Made by a program: the position numbers and the translations under genes. From Lutjanus erythropterus (taxonomy: Eukaryota; Chordata; Actinopteri; Lutjaniformes; Lutjanidae): DNA of 64,000 nucleotides. Shown piece after piece: positions 48,413-59,422 of the stretch. Position 1 is the stretch's first letter, and every line of letters begins with the position of its first letter. The stretch spans positions 7,688,522 to 7,752,521 of the forward strand of contig CM034608.1 in assembly GCA_020091685.1 (NCBI GenBank), read 5' to 3'. Below the pieces are notes generated by a model that saw only the letters and a list, made by a program, of their open reading frames with translations, was not told where the DNA came from and searched no databases.

Positions 48413-49471
48413 GCACAATTTTAAAATTTCAAATAGCTTTATTCAGTAACTCTCCTCACCAGTACACTCTCTGTACAGCATATACTGTGTCCTCAGCGCT
48501 TTCTGTGCCTCCTAAGCAGATTAGCTGTCATATCTTAGTCACTAGGCCATCCTGAACAGCTCACTGTAGCTCCAGCTACACTTCTGTTCAGTGTGCTCAA
48601 AATTCAGCTGGTGTCACTCTGTGAAGATCCATGTAGTTCCCCTGTTGGCGGGCCTGACTGCATTTGTGACAGCTTTGGTGGGATGAAGAATGACAGTAGA
48701 GCTTGGCAGAAATTCTCTGCTCTCGCTCTCTTTTGTCTTGTGCTTTCTCTCTCTATCTCATCTGTTCCTACACCTCCGCCCCACCTGTCCATCCTGGATG
48801 CAGCCTTAGCTCGCCTGACAGTCAGGTGATTACAGCCCTGCTGCTGTCCTACTGACTATCTGTCTGGCAGAGAGGACCTAAGCTAGCCTCCTGTCCTGGA
48901 TGTATACTGATGATCATTGTCTGTTTACAAATGGTGAAGCCCCCTGTAAGGGCTTTAGAGCCGCTTAATTCCCCCCATCTGGTAGCTGAGATAAATCCAT
49001 AGTTCCTTCAGGAATTAAAAGGAAGCATGAGCAGAGCAACAGGTGAGTTGTTTCTTTGCTTTATTCTTACCAAAGAGAAGCTCAGAAATCCACAACTTAT
49101 GAAAAAGTAATTATAGAAAGTTTTTGAATTTGGAAAAAGCTTAAATTTCACTTGAAGTTTGTTGCTATCTGCTTCTGTTCTGCATTTGCTCTAAATCGGC
49201 TGACTGTTGGCAACACAGTGTTTATGCCCAACACACGTCTGTCTGTCAGACAGAATAACACCCAAAACTGAAATAGTTTTGTAAGAAGTATTGATAATCT
49301 TTACTTACCACAATGCAGACATACCCAAATGTCCTGCATTTTTTTTTACCAGCAAAATATTTAATATGGTATATAAGCAGTAGGGCTGGGTGAACGCCTA
49401 TTGTCAGAAAACATTTTAACATTTCACAGTAGGAAAAGCACAACTGTAAATCAGTGATGGTTGAATTCAGT

Positions 49472-49706
49472 AGACCTTTTTCACAGCAGCCATTTTGACA
49501 TGAAATAGTAGACTAAACACAGGTGTTACCAATTATACTGATTAAGGCTCTGTTCCATTCAGGTCAAACAGAGTCAGGGTGCTGCCTTTGTGCATGCTGG
49601 CTCACTACAAAGGCTCTGCTGCACTAAATGGAACCTTAATTAGTGTCATTGGTAACACCTGTGTTTACCCTACTATTTTATATCAATATGCTGTGAAAAA
49701 AGGTCT
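49472..49706. mobile_element. foldback MITE with AGACCTTTTTCACAGC ends
   Basis: AGACCTTTTTCACAGCAGCC at the left is mirrored by GCTGTGAAAAAAGGTCT at the right, and the pairing continues inward (ACACAGGTGTTACCAAT against GGTAACACCTGTGT). The 235 bp therefore folds almost end to end. A partial further copy of the right half follows at about 49707-49860. Confidence 0.75.
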
Positions 49707-50325
49707 GTTTAGCTGCTTCAGTTTCAGGGTCCTGGTATTGTGCACGCTGGCTCACTGTCATGATTTACTGGCAGACTTGGAATAGAACAGAGCCATTGTT
49801 AATGTTATTAGTAACACCTGTGCTTTTCCTGCTATGAAATGTCTGCTTTGAAAAGACACGTAATTTGTCTGAAATGTTTGGATACCTTGTGTAGGTACAA
49901 ACTAGGCATGATGCCAAAGTGATGCTCAGTATGAGTATTGGTCTAATACTGGCCAAAATCACTGGATCAGATAAACAAAGAAAAAGTACAATACAATACA
50001 ATCTATTAGCCTAAACAATCTCATAAATTCTTAATTAAACTTTAAGTGACATACCATAGAGAGAGAGAGATGTGTCACAAGTAACTTGGATGACATTTAT
50101 TTTAATTTTAAAATTTTAAATGTTATCATCAAACTGTTGCTAAAAGTTCTGAGTGTGAGGAGCTGGAATTAAAAGAAACAGCAGTATTAGTAACTGAGTC
50201 CTGATGTAGGCTGTGTATTTCTTCCTTCATGTTTCATAGTCTGAGCATGATGTTTTCTGGCAGCTTAAGTAAATACATCTATACAAATGTCTTACAGCTT
50301 AGTTGTTTAAGAGAGGGAAAAAGCA

Positions 50326-50620
50326 GTGTTCCATCAAAATATCCCCAAAGATCCAAGGGTGATTCTCCTCGGAACAATCCCTGAAGGCTTTGAGGGGAGG
50401 GCGAAAATGTATCTATTACAAATCCTCCTGGTGGCTGCGATTAAAAGTAGCACAATTAGATGGCTGATTCCTGAACCTCCAACATACAACATCTGGATTA
50501 AAAAATATACAGCTGTATGAGATGGAACAAATTACATTTGCATTAAGGTTGCAAAGACCAAAATTAAAAAAAAAAGCTGGAGTCCTGTAATGAGTTTGTT
50601 AATGCAATAAGGGAACTCTC
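50326..50620 (+). mobile_element. L1-like LINE, ORF2 C-terminal fragment (+)
   Basis: The + strand reads IPKDPRVILLGTIPEGFEGR, then YLLQILLVAAIKSSTIRWL and IPEPPTYNIWIKKY. Next, after a frame change and stop, comes MEQITFALRLQRPK. This order (K-P..LLG.IP...KYLLQILLVAARK.I...W..P.PPT...W) is that of the C-terminal end of fish L1/Tx1-like ORF2 proteins. A T-rich, (TTTC)n-containing 3' region follows to about 50710. It is 5'-truncated and dead. Confidence 0.7.
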
Positions 50621-51472
50621 AAATCCATATCCTCTTCCCCACCCTTGTATTTTTAAATTCACTCTATCTCTATTATTTTCTTTTTTTTCTTTTTCCTTCT
50701 TTCTTTCTTTTTCTTTTCTCTTTTTACTTATGAATGTACATGTAATCAAACAGGTATGTATATATGTACACACATACACATTTATTTATTTATCATTATT
50801 ATTGGCATCCATCATTTCCTTTCTTTTTCCTTGCGTGTGCTTGAATGTCAGATACATCTTACTGCACTTGAACACTTCACCATACTTTTCTTAAACCTGG
50901 ATAGATGTTACGGCAGCTGAAAATTTTGTACAGACAATGATAAAAAACTATGAAAAACTGTAGTGTACAAGTCTCTTCTAATTTTAGCAGAAAATTAATG
51001 GAAGTCCATGGCTATTGTTTGGCAGTCTAGATATAACTAAGGCACTCTGATTTGTTAGGGTATAAGGTCACCTGACCTTGAAGAACACATCATTTCTGAT
51101 TTTCATATTACCAACATTGCTTTTTTGACCAAGTGCAGTACTGCCCATTTTTTCTTTATATCTTTCAATTGTGCATGAGTTAATGTATCTAGTTACTTTT
51201 TACCATTGGACCATTCTTGTTTGTTAGAGAAGGAAGACAGAAATGAATGAATAAAGTCGTAATTTTACTATGAGTTCTAACTCTCTCTATTCTGAAGTTA
51301 TTGTTTTCCTAAACGTACCTCTCAAGTTGTTTACCCACTGAGGGAGCTATGTGCTCTCATTCCTTGTGGTCTACTTTAAATGCATGTTGAGTTTGCCATG
51401 TTGGCCAGCGTGGAGAGACTTGCTGCTCATTTGTGTATGAAAGAGTTGTAGAGAGAGCAAGACGTGAGTCTG

Positions 51473-52050
51473 TTAGTCCCACACACTGAGCCCTGTGTTT
51501 GTCTCTAACACAGTCAAAACAAGTGTTTGTGGATGCACAAGTGTGTCTCGATTTGTGAGCAAATAAACATACTCTCGTGATAGGCGTGTGTGTGATGTTT
51601 GTGTGTCAGATGAGAGACACTGATGCTGTAAGAAGCAACAGGCTAATAATCTTCTTGCAGTAATCTGGGATATTGATAAAAGACGCAAACAGGCACAGTG
51701 GCCACTTTTCTTAATGAGAATCTGAGTGCTACTGTACAGAATGTACTTCACTTTCTCCTCACTTTAAATGCCAATTTCCCTGCATGAAGTTGACAGAAAG
51801 GTTCTCTGAGAATGACTCTACGTCTGTGACTTGGTATGTGGTCTTATTTGTTACTTTAGTTTTTATTTAGGTTTTCAGCTCTGGACAGAACCGCATGAGC
51901 ATCAATTTATCATCACTGAACAATACACCATAGGAAAAATAGTAAAAAACATGTATACATTATTCTTTACAGTTATTTCATAACTTAACAGTTCAGTTAT
52001 TTGTTGACATCATGTTTTATATAAATGATCCACTTTTCCCAGTTCTTATT
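51473..52050. other. intergenic stretch, nothing recognised
   Basis: No gene or element is recognised here. Confidence 0.4.
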
Positions 52051-52059
52051 GTGGATATA

Positions 52060-52260
52060 TTGCCTTTAATTTTTAGTTATGTCAGCTTTCCCACTGAGTA
52101 GATATCACGGACAATCTCAAACCATTGTTCTGTCCCTGGAGGCTCTGCTTTATAAGCTACCAGTTTCTTGTTATAGTTTTTTCTGGATATAAGCAGAATG
52201 TTTGCCAGATATCTATCTCTTCTTTGTACAGCCTTCTTAATGTTCCCTTGGTACATCAAA
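52060..52260 (-). mobile_element. L1-like LINE, ORF2 C-terminal fragment (-)
   Basis: The minus strand reads ANILLISRKNYNKKLVAYKA then EPPGTEQWFEIVRDIYSVGK, the same ORF2 tail region as the fragment at 50326 (PPT..W..IV.EIY..E). It is an independent, opposite-oriented truncated copy. Confidence 0.55.
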
Positions 52261-53174
52261 GATGTGCCCTTTTTTACCTGCTTGCTGCTGATACTGAACA
52301 GTGTATTGCAGAGTTTAAATACATGATACCTTGTTAAATAACTTGTTCATGTGTGACCCCTGCAACACGCTGTATGTCCACCATCATCATGTGTGTGCAC
52401 ACCTCAGGGAAATATACTGTGATTAAAAACTATAAGATGCTAAGTAGTTACATTATGAGGCATTAGTACTGAAGCATGCTAAAACTCCTTAATCAAAGTG
52501 CATATAGAGATGGACTTTTGTTATGTGGTTTTGGTTTAGAGCGTATATATTAATTTATGAGTAACCCTGATTTATGAGAATTAGTCTAAATTATGTTTCT
52601 CATTGTGGCATTGTGTAACACTGTTTTTGGGTTGAGTGAGGCACTGGCAGTGTTGCATGTAACACAGTATGTTAAGACTTGTCAGAGGTGTTTTATTGCA
52701 GACACTGTTGTGGAGTTGCCATAGTGAGCGTTGCAGTTCTGGGCAAATACGTGGGGGACTTAACTTGACGTGCTAGCAGCCTAATCCGAGCTCTGTTACA
52801 TGTATGATATGTTTGACTATAACAAGGGACATAAATGCGTGGTGAGACCTGATAGCACAGGACTTGAGCAGGGGGGAATAAATCTGAGCAGGGGGCAATA
52901 AAATGAATGCTTATCTGTTCTGTAGACTAACACAGAGTTCATGTCACCTTGGAAACGAGTCCTAAATTGCTGCTGCTCACAGAACATGTCAGACAAAATG
53001 TAACCTCAACTCCACTCCCATGTCCAAGTGCATGATGAAACAAATAACCCACACGGACATACACAGGTGACATTAAAATACATTAGATGACATTTGTAGT
53101 GCACTTTTTTCAGAGGAATTATATTTGTTAAAGCTTGTTACAAGTGCTCACACATTACCTGAAGTATTTCTTTT

Positions 53175-53430
53175 AAGGCCGGAACTAATGCATTTGCATT
53201 CATGGTCAATTATTCTGTGTCTTTTTTGTAACTTATCCTTTAATTATAGAAAGTCACAAAATGAAAAATGCCCTTCACAATTTCCCAGATATCAAGTTGG
53301 CAATTTGAAATTGCTTGCCTTGTCCAGGCAGCTATTGACAATGTTGAAGAACCCCTCCCCCAGAAATCAATTTGCAGTGACAAACAAGCAAATCTTGGAT
53401 TTTTTTACACAATTGACTTTGACAATTAAC
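53175..53430 (+). mobile_element. degraded hAT-type MITE relic
   Basis: AAAATGAAAAATGCCCTTCA then CAATTTCCCAGATATCAAG and TTGCTTGCCTTGTCCAGGCA follow the same landmark order as the copy at 48172-48412, but the ends are lost. Another short piece of the same family is seen near 55490-55590. Confidence 0.45.
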
Positions 53431-54653
53431 CAAAAAATCAAAAACTGACACAAATGATGACACACAGGTTGCATATGACAGCAGTGATAGAAATAAAAAA
53501 ATAAAAAAAATAACACAACCAAAAGGTTTGAATGAATCAGTAACCCAATGCTTAAAAAAAAAAAAAAAAAAAAATCTAGCTGGCAGCTTGTTTGTGCTTT
53601 TCCACAGCATTCTGTCATTTATAATAGATCCTTGAACAGCACAAGTAAAACAATTCCCAGTATACCGTGTCAAGTTTAAACAATGAAAGTGGTTTGTGTT
53701 GAATTTAGAGCATTGTATCAGGGTATGACCACCCAACCAGTCAGCAGTTTTGTCTAGACACCTGTTATATTAATTTGTGTACATTATAAATGCTCAGATG
53801 CACAAACCTGTGCTCTGACGAATACTTTTCTATAAATGGAATGGAAGCGTAATCTTTGAAGGGTACAGCTGACATAAATGCTTCTAAATGTAAGTCACTT
53901 GTGTGTTTGTGTGTTTTGACTTCAACCTGTCATGAAAAATAAAAGGTCTAACGTGATCTTCTGTAAATTATTTTTAGTTTTTATGACTGCAAGATGACTA
54001 AGTGGATATTTTGTGCTTTGATGGCTATGCATGGCATTGACTTTTTGTTTGAAATGATTGCCTTTTCTTGTAATAGCATTTAATCCTATTTATTGCCCCC
54101 TCAGGACTTCATTCAGCACTAGCGCCTCCTGTTGGAGGATGATGCACACAATATTTATGAGAAATGCAGTGTGTACGGTGGGACACATAGTTAAGAACTC
54201 ATGTATTGAGTGTAGATGTTTGTTTGCAGAGAAGAACAGCTGTGTGTCATCGAACAGACAGACAGATGACTTCCTTGACCCTTAAATCACTCCATTAGTT
54301 TATGAGTAGCATAGCTTTTACTGCTGGGCTCCTGTCATTTCTGCCTTTAAAAAGAAGTAGTGCCAAAGATTGTGATTGTCATAAATGTGCAAATTCTGCA
54401 GTATTTTTTCTCTCTTCTGTAGGACTGAATGCTACCAATTGGTTTCTTGATTGCTATAAATCGTTTGGTCCATGAGCAGTCAACATAGTATTACAATATA
54501 AATAATACAATAATAAATACAATACTCTGGCAGCATTATGAGTATTTTCTTTTTGTTTTTTTTTCATGTGTAATTAATTTCCTTTGTTGACCACTGTCTA
54601 AAAGTTGGATGTTTTTATAGACACTAAACAGCTGATACCATTTTCTTTTTCAG

Positions 54654-54907
54654 GAACTGCATATAAAGAGATTGCCTCTTCCTCAAGGATTGATGAGCCC
54701 TCCGTAGCTGTACCTCTGGACTGTTAACAGCAGCTTACTGACATGACCCGCAGTCTGTAAGCATCTGTAGCCATGGCTTTGAAAGTGGACCTCACTACAG
54801 AGCCAGATCAACTAGAAAAGATGCAGAAGGTCCCTGTGCCTGGCTGAGACAGCAACTGAGGTCAGAGCAGAGGCCTGTAGTAGGCAAAAATTGACTTAAA
54901 AAGGTGA
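54654..54907 (+). promoter_or_regulatory. akna: akna 5' leader with upstream ORFs
   Basis: After a TTTTTCAG acceptor comes 254 nt of leader before the main ATG. Three upstream ORFs start and stop inside it: 54693-54707 (4 codons), 54743-54760 (5 codons) and 54773-54847 (24 codons, MALKVDLTTEPDQLEKMQK...). The last has a strong initiation context (GCCATGG) and is in frame with the main start but closed by TGA. Further in-frame stops follow, the last directly before the main ATG. Such a leader would be expected to reduce main-ORF translation. Confidence 0.6.
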
Positions 54908-55298
54908 ATGGAGACAAAAAAGAGCACCACAGCAGGGATTGTTTTCTGGACCCCTGCCCCGGTCCGCACCTCATCCACCAGCTCTGTCATATCTGAGGAT
55001 GTGTGGGACGATGAGGATGAAGAACAGGCAGAGAAAGACGATGACTTTGTCAGCCAGATGGACGAGAATGGCATCATTGGACTGTCTGAAGCACTGCAGG
55101 GTGTGGAGTTTGGGGAAACTTGTGGTGATGCAAATCCAGGATGTAGTCTAAACTTGCACCCTGGACCGCTCACCCTAGAGGAGGCAGACATTAGCGATCG
55201 TGAGAGGGACACAACACCTGAGGAGCGGAATTACAACGTGACTGAACATCTGTCCCACACTGAATCACCAGGACAGGATGTACAAATGCTGTCACCAT
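54908..55298 (+). CDS. akna: AKNA coding exon 1 (N-terminus)
   Basis: This 391-nt exon, phase 0 in and phase 1 out, starts METKKSTTAGIVFWTPAPVR. It includes an acidic block (SEDVWDDEDEEQAEKDDD) and ends near QDVQMLSP. The open frame runs on past the true donor CCAT|GTAAGT into the intron. The ATG has G at +4 but a pyrimidine at -3, a modest context; it is chosen because TGA precedes it immediately in frame and no other start fits. Confidence 0.88.
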
Positions 55299-56557
55299 GT
55301 AAGTCTTTCATTATCTATTATTTAATTTCTTTAATCTTGACTGAAGTAGCCCATTTCTCAGCAAATTTTAATGTTCTAGTATGTGTACAAATCCAAATGC
55401 GAACCAGGATGGTTTAAATATATTTTCTCTACAGGTCTAGCCAGCCATCAGTTCTAATAACATTTTCTGAATGAATTATTCATGACTATAAAATGCCAAA
55501 AAATAGTTCAAAAATGACCACTAGAATTTCCTTAAGCCCAAAGTGATGTCATCCCATTGTCCTCCCTCACTGAAAAATCCAAAATCTATAAATATGAAAA
55601 TATTCATTTCAGTTGAATGCTAGATGCAAGACATCCTCTGCATCACTGAAATTCTCAGTGTATGTGTGCTGGCTGTTTCCCAGTCACACGTTTATGTTGC
55701 ACTCTGGACCATGATGATTCCAGACTAGTTGCAATGTCATGAATTCTGCTAGTACACGAGAAAATTAAGGGTATTGGTGTAGCCATTTAATATTAAAACG
55801 TCTAAAAACAACACATATTTAGTTGAGTTGTTTACTAACAGTATCCCAGATGTTTCCATCAATGTTCAAACTTGGAGAAATCTTTAGTTAGTGCATTTCA
55901 TTCGGTTGTCTGTAAATGGCGTCCCATCTCCTTTATCCCCTCTAGTTGCTGTAACTTCTGGGGGAAACATGAGATGATATATCAGAGTGAGGAAGGAAGT
56001 CGGCAACCTATGTAGCCAGCCATTCTGTTCCTTACTATTATTTGTATTTCTCACTTTTGATGGAGTGCAATTATTTATTGCTGTTGCTGCTTGTTCTGTT
56101 CAACAATGAAAACAACCATTCCCATGATCCCATGCTATTTCATGACATCATTAAACACCTTTTGTTATTGTTTTGATTGAGAGACCCCACAGTGGCAGAA
56201 GTTACATACTGTTTGTTCAGAGCTAGCACAACAAAACTTTACTGCTTCAGCAGATTAATATGAAGACATCCTTCTCAGGTCCAACTCTACACAGTGAAAC
56301 TCAAACATCCAAGTCAGGTAACAATAAGCAAAATAAGCTTGGACAATAGAGCCATACTAGTAAAGACCTGCTTTCTAGATTGTACAGCACTTTGGCAAAC
56401 CTCGGTTGTTTTAAACGTGCTATATAAATAAACTTGACCTTGACCTTGACCTTGACCTTAAAAGCTAGACGAGGCGACTGCTTTGTTGTGTGAGACGATT
56501 TTGCTGGCACTATGTTCTCTTTCTTCACATTTCCCCATCTCTCTGTGTCTTTGGCAG
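55299..56557 (+). other. akna: akna intron
   Basis: 1.26-kb intron. It carries a small hAT-type MITE piece (about 55490-55590) and a retroelement tail ending in (TTGACC)n at about 56376-56460, only about 100 bases before the next exon. It ends TGTGTCTTTGGCAG. Confidence 0.85.
56376..56460 (+). mobile_element. LINE/SINE 3' tail with (CTTGAC)n repeats
   Basis: TTGTACAGCACTTTGGCAAA then CGTGCTATATAAATAAA is the typical 3' end of fish L2-clade LINEs or SINEs that share their tail. It is followed by four units of CTTGAC (about 56433-56458), the kind of short tandem such elements end with. Only the tail is present. Confidence 0.6.
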
Positions 56558-57338
56558 ATGATGACTTCATTGGCAGCTTAACAGCATCAGCAGTGGATGT
56601 GGAGGTGAGGCAGGGAATAGGATGCCTCCCTGAGACTGACAAATACTTGGACATGACAGACGTGGAGAAAGATGGAAAGAAAGCGGGGAAGAGGAGTGAC
56701 AGGAAGAGAAAGACATCAAGAGAGCTTAGAACTCCGAATGGCTTGACTGAGAGCTATATTTCCAAAGGAGAGACTGAGAAGATGAACTCTACACCATCTT
56801 GTAGTTCTCACCTGTTAGCCAAGGAACCTGCTGCAGTTTCCAATCATCACTGCCAAAAATCCCAGCCTACTTCACCTGCCCCCACTTTCCCCCACCTCCT
56901 CCACTTCACCGCTGAGGAAATGGCTGCTGCTCCGGGGATTGAGGCTGAAACTTTTCCAGAGATGAGCTTCATAGAGAGTCTTTCAGAATCACACAAGAGC
57001 CACATAAGCTTCAATTCCAGTCCTCGTCCTGAGATAAAGCCCAGGGCTTCTCTTCAGCCAGCAGCCATGTGTTCTGAAAAGGTTATTTCAAATCATTACA
57101 GCAGAGTAAGTAATGGGGCTTTAAAGGGATCAGATAAGTCAGATAAGCAACATAAACAGCCCACTCCCTTACCAAGGACGATGAGGCAGTGCTCTCCTGA
57201 AGAAACTATGTATTCAGCTTGCTCCCTCAAAAAAGTCAAAGCAGACCCCTTAAAATGCAAACATGAGACCACAAGTCCTAACAGGGAGCCAAGGACACCC
57301 AGAGCTGACAGTAATGCTACTCAAATGGATGAATCCAG
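56558..57338 (+). CDS. akna: AKNA coding exon 2 (large, low-complexity)
   Basis: This 781-nt exon, phase 1 in and phase 2 out, encodes YDDFIGSLTASAVDVEVRQG through TQMDES. It contains a basic patch (KDGKKAGKRSDRKRKTSREL) that could be a nuclear localisation signal, and long Ser/Pro/Thr/Glu-rich stretches fitting the PEST regions reported for AKNA. It has no recognised fold and is little conserved. Acceptor TTGGCAG, donor CCAG|GTGAGC. Confidence 0.9.
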
Positions 57339-57423
57339 GTGAGCCACATCTACATTATTTTTACCACGTCTCTTATTGTGGCTTTTTCATTCATCCTAAC
57401 CATGAATTCTGCTGTATTTTCAG

Positions 57424-57727
57424 AAAAGGGCCTCTGAGTTACAGCAAACCAGACTTCTCCAAGGTGGAGCCTAGGGTCCGTATCCCCAAAGATGGTTACA
57501 AGCCCCCAAAGAGCAGACGGTCTTTTAAGAGGGATTCCTTGTCTCCTGAGCCCCCCTTAGTGTTTAAATCCCCTGCTGACATTGTGAAAGAAGTCCTGCT
57601 GAACATCACTGATGGATCTCCTGCCCCATCAGACTCTCACAGTCCACCAGCCAATGCCCCTGACTTCACTGTGCCTCAGGAGTTCAGATGCCCCCGACAT
57701 GCCACCACACTGCTCGAACAGCTACAG
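57424..57727 (+). CDS. akna: AKNA coding exon 3 (conserved DFSKV and FKSPAEIV motifs)
   Basis: This 304-nt exon, phase 2 in and phase 0 out, is separated from the previous one by an intron of only 85 bp. It encodes KGPLSYSKPDFSKVEPRVRI then PKDGYKPPKSRRSFKRD, LVFKSPADIVKEVLLNI and PQEFRCPRHATTLLEQLQ. These are the best-conserved AKNA blocks N-terminal to the coiled coil. Acceptor TTTTCAG, donor CAG|GTAGAG. Confidence 0.96.
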
Positions 57728-59347
57728 GTAGAGACTGAGAATACAGCTACACTAGCGATTTTTCCAAATGGTCTAAAGGCTTGGAAGACAGACAGAAAGT
57801 ACTAGTGTTGATGTATGTTGTTTCCATGTATAAACTGCATTTTCAGAATTAGTCAGCTTATTGTGGCTGTACAAAAACACTGGACTTGTCTAGTAGGGTA
57901 CGAATAAGCCATTAAAGGGACAGTTCACCCCAAAATCAATCAAATCAATCAATCAGCTAGTTTTGGACATATTGACCATAGAGCTCTCTGCCTTCTTTCC
58001 AATATAATGGAACTGGATGGCACTAGTCCTGTAGTGCTCAAAGTGCCAAAAAAAAAATACAAATAATCCGTAGACCTTGTTGTGAGTAGTTTCATGTAGG
58101 AAATACTTTCAGTTCCTTTCTGATGGAAAGAAAGTAGTTCCAGTAGACTTAGACTCACAACAAGATCTATGAATTATTTTGAGTAATTGGGTCATGATCT
58201 GGAGAGAGACACTGGTTTTGAATTTTTCAGATATGCTTTCTTTGTGCTTTGGACACCACAAGCTGAATGCCATTTAGTCCTGTTATATTGGAGAGAAGGC
58301 AGACATTTCTACAACCGATATCTCCAAAACTCTGCAATTCACACTGAAAAAAAAAATCTGGATGGATAAACAGCACTACAAGCCAGGGGAAAAGATGTAA
58401 TTTTGATGTTGGGGTGAACTGTCCCTTTAAACCTCAATGGTTTTCAAAGGTTTAAATTGTCTTGCAGGATGGAGGAAGGACTGCTACCAAGTGACTGCTG
58501 CATTGTTTTGCAGTTATAAAAACAATTTTCAACCACTAATTGCCAAAAACATTCATTTTTTGCATATGCTTAGGTCATAGCTGGCTAAGCAGAGACAGTT
58601 CAAGTTAAAATGAAATAGGAATTTGTGCACATCAGGTTTATTATATATGATAAAGGATTTTTTTAAGCTGCCATTTTCTTTGTTTTTTAATATTGTGATA
58701 AATATTGTATTGTGAACTTTTTATTGTTGTATTATTATACCTTGAGTTTTTTTTATGTTGTTACATCCCTAATCCAAATACTAGTTACTGGTGTCTTTAC
58801 TTTGCTGCTAACCTGAACCAGAACCAGATGAAACTGTTACCTCATGTTTCATTTGCTCCTCTTCAGAGAGATTTCCACTGGTCCATATTTGACAAGTCAT
58901 CAGGCTCACAAAACTTAGATAACACTGTCCAATTAGGCAGTGTTGATCAAATATTAATCAAGATTCTGTTAATACTTTGCCTATTTCTTGCTTTGCATGT
59001 TTTCAGAAACACATTTGGGTGTGCTGTTTAGCTGTAATTTTGTGACCAGACTGCCATTTCTTCCTGCTGGAAAACTGTTGACACAAATTTGGAATCACAC
59101 TATTGTCTGATATACAGTTGTTTCCAGTAGCATTAAGAGTTTACTTCATTTGAACTAAAAGGCCCAGCCAATGAAATACTGTCCCATGGTGTCCATATAT
59201 TTTTAGACCAGCTTATCTATTTGACCTTACAATACCTAACTCCTCCATTCTTCCTGTCCTCTCATCCCTTGCCCCCCCCCCTTTTTTCCCAACTTTGCCC
59301 AACTCTTTTTCTTCTCTTTTCTTTTCTTTCTTCTCCTCTCGCTCCAG
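57728..59347 (+). other. akna: akna intron
   Basis: 1.6-kb intron holding the intact-looking TTAA element at 57912-58430. A strongly pyrimidine-rich run with C and T blocks (about 59222-59346) leads into the next acceptor. Confidence 0.85.
57912..58430. mobile_element. TTAA-flanked MITE, best-preserved copy in window
   Basis: The element begins TTAAAGGGACAGTTCACCCC plus AAAATCAA and ends GGGGTGAACTGTCCCTTTAA, so both ends carry TTAA and near-perfect inverted repeats of about 28 bp. The 519-bp body partly folds back and has no coding capacity. Relatives lie at 7005-7842 and about 24156-24470. TTAA ends suggest piggyBac-type mobilisation, but this is not proven. Confidence 0.8.
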
Positions 59348-59422
59348 GAGGACTATAACACACTGCTGACTAAGTACGCTGAAGCAGAGAACACCATTGA
59401 TCGTCTGCGTCTGGAAGCCAAG
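59348..59422 (+). CDS. akna: AKNA coding exon 4 (coiled-coil core)
   Basis: This 75-nt phase-0 exon encodes EDYNTLLTKYAEAENTIDRL and RLEAK. It is almost identical to human AKNA as remembered (KYAEAENTIDQLRLGAK) and is a heptad-rich helix. Acceptor CTCCAG, donor AAG|GTAATT. Confidence 0.97.

Larger units (their letters stand above)
34541..54653. other. intergenic region between whrn and akna
   Basis: 20 kb without a recognisable protein-coding gene. Contents are CA and GT microsatellites, a 13-bp TIR pair with a SINE between (35879-37911), a Tc1/mariner-like remnant (about 41545-43235), a candidate akna promoter (about 45880-46750), hAT-type MITE relics (about 47450-48412 and 53175-53430), a foldback MITE (49472-49706) and L1-like ends in both orientations (50326-50620, 52060-52260). 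The upstream akna non-coding exon(s) should lie somewhere here. Confidence 0.75.

Noticed and set aside
48593..48829. 78-codon open frame with a leader-like hydrophobic stretch
   Set aside because: The hydrophobic part comes from a CT-rich run; no cleavage-site context, homologue or exon borders seen.
53332..53736. 134-codon minus-strand open frame with poly-Phe
   Set aside because: Runs through a poly-A stretch and a MITE relic; no protein family resemblance.
54862..55212. 116-codon minus-strand open frame
   Set aside because: Antisense shadow of akna coding exon 1; Ser-rich because of the complementary acidic codons.
57121..57320. AT-hook in the akna fragment
   Set aside because: No RGRP-type core flanked by basic residues in the 720 codons seen; the basic patches are lysine/arginine-rich without it.
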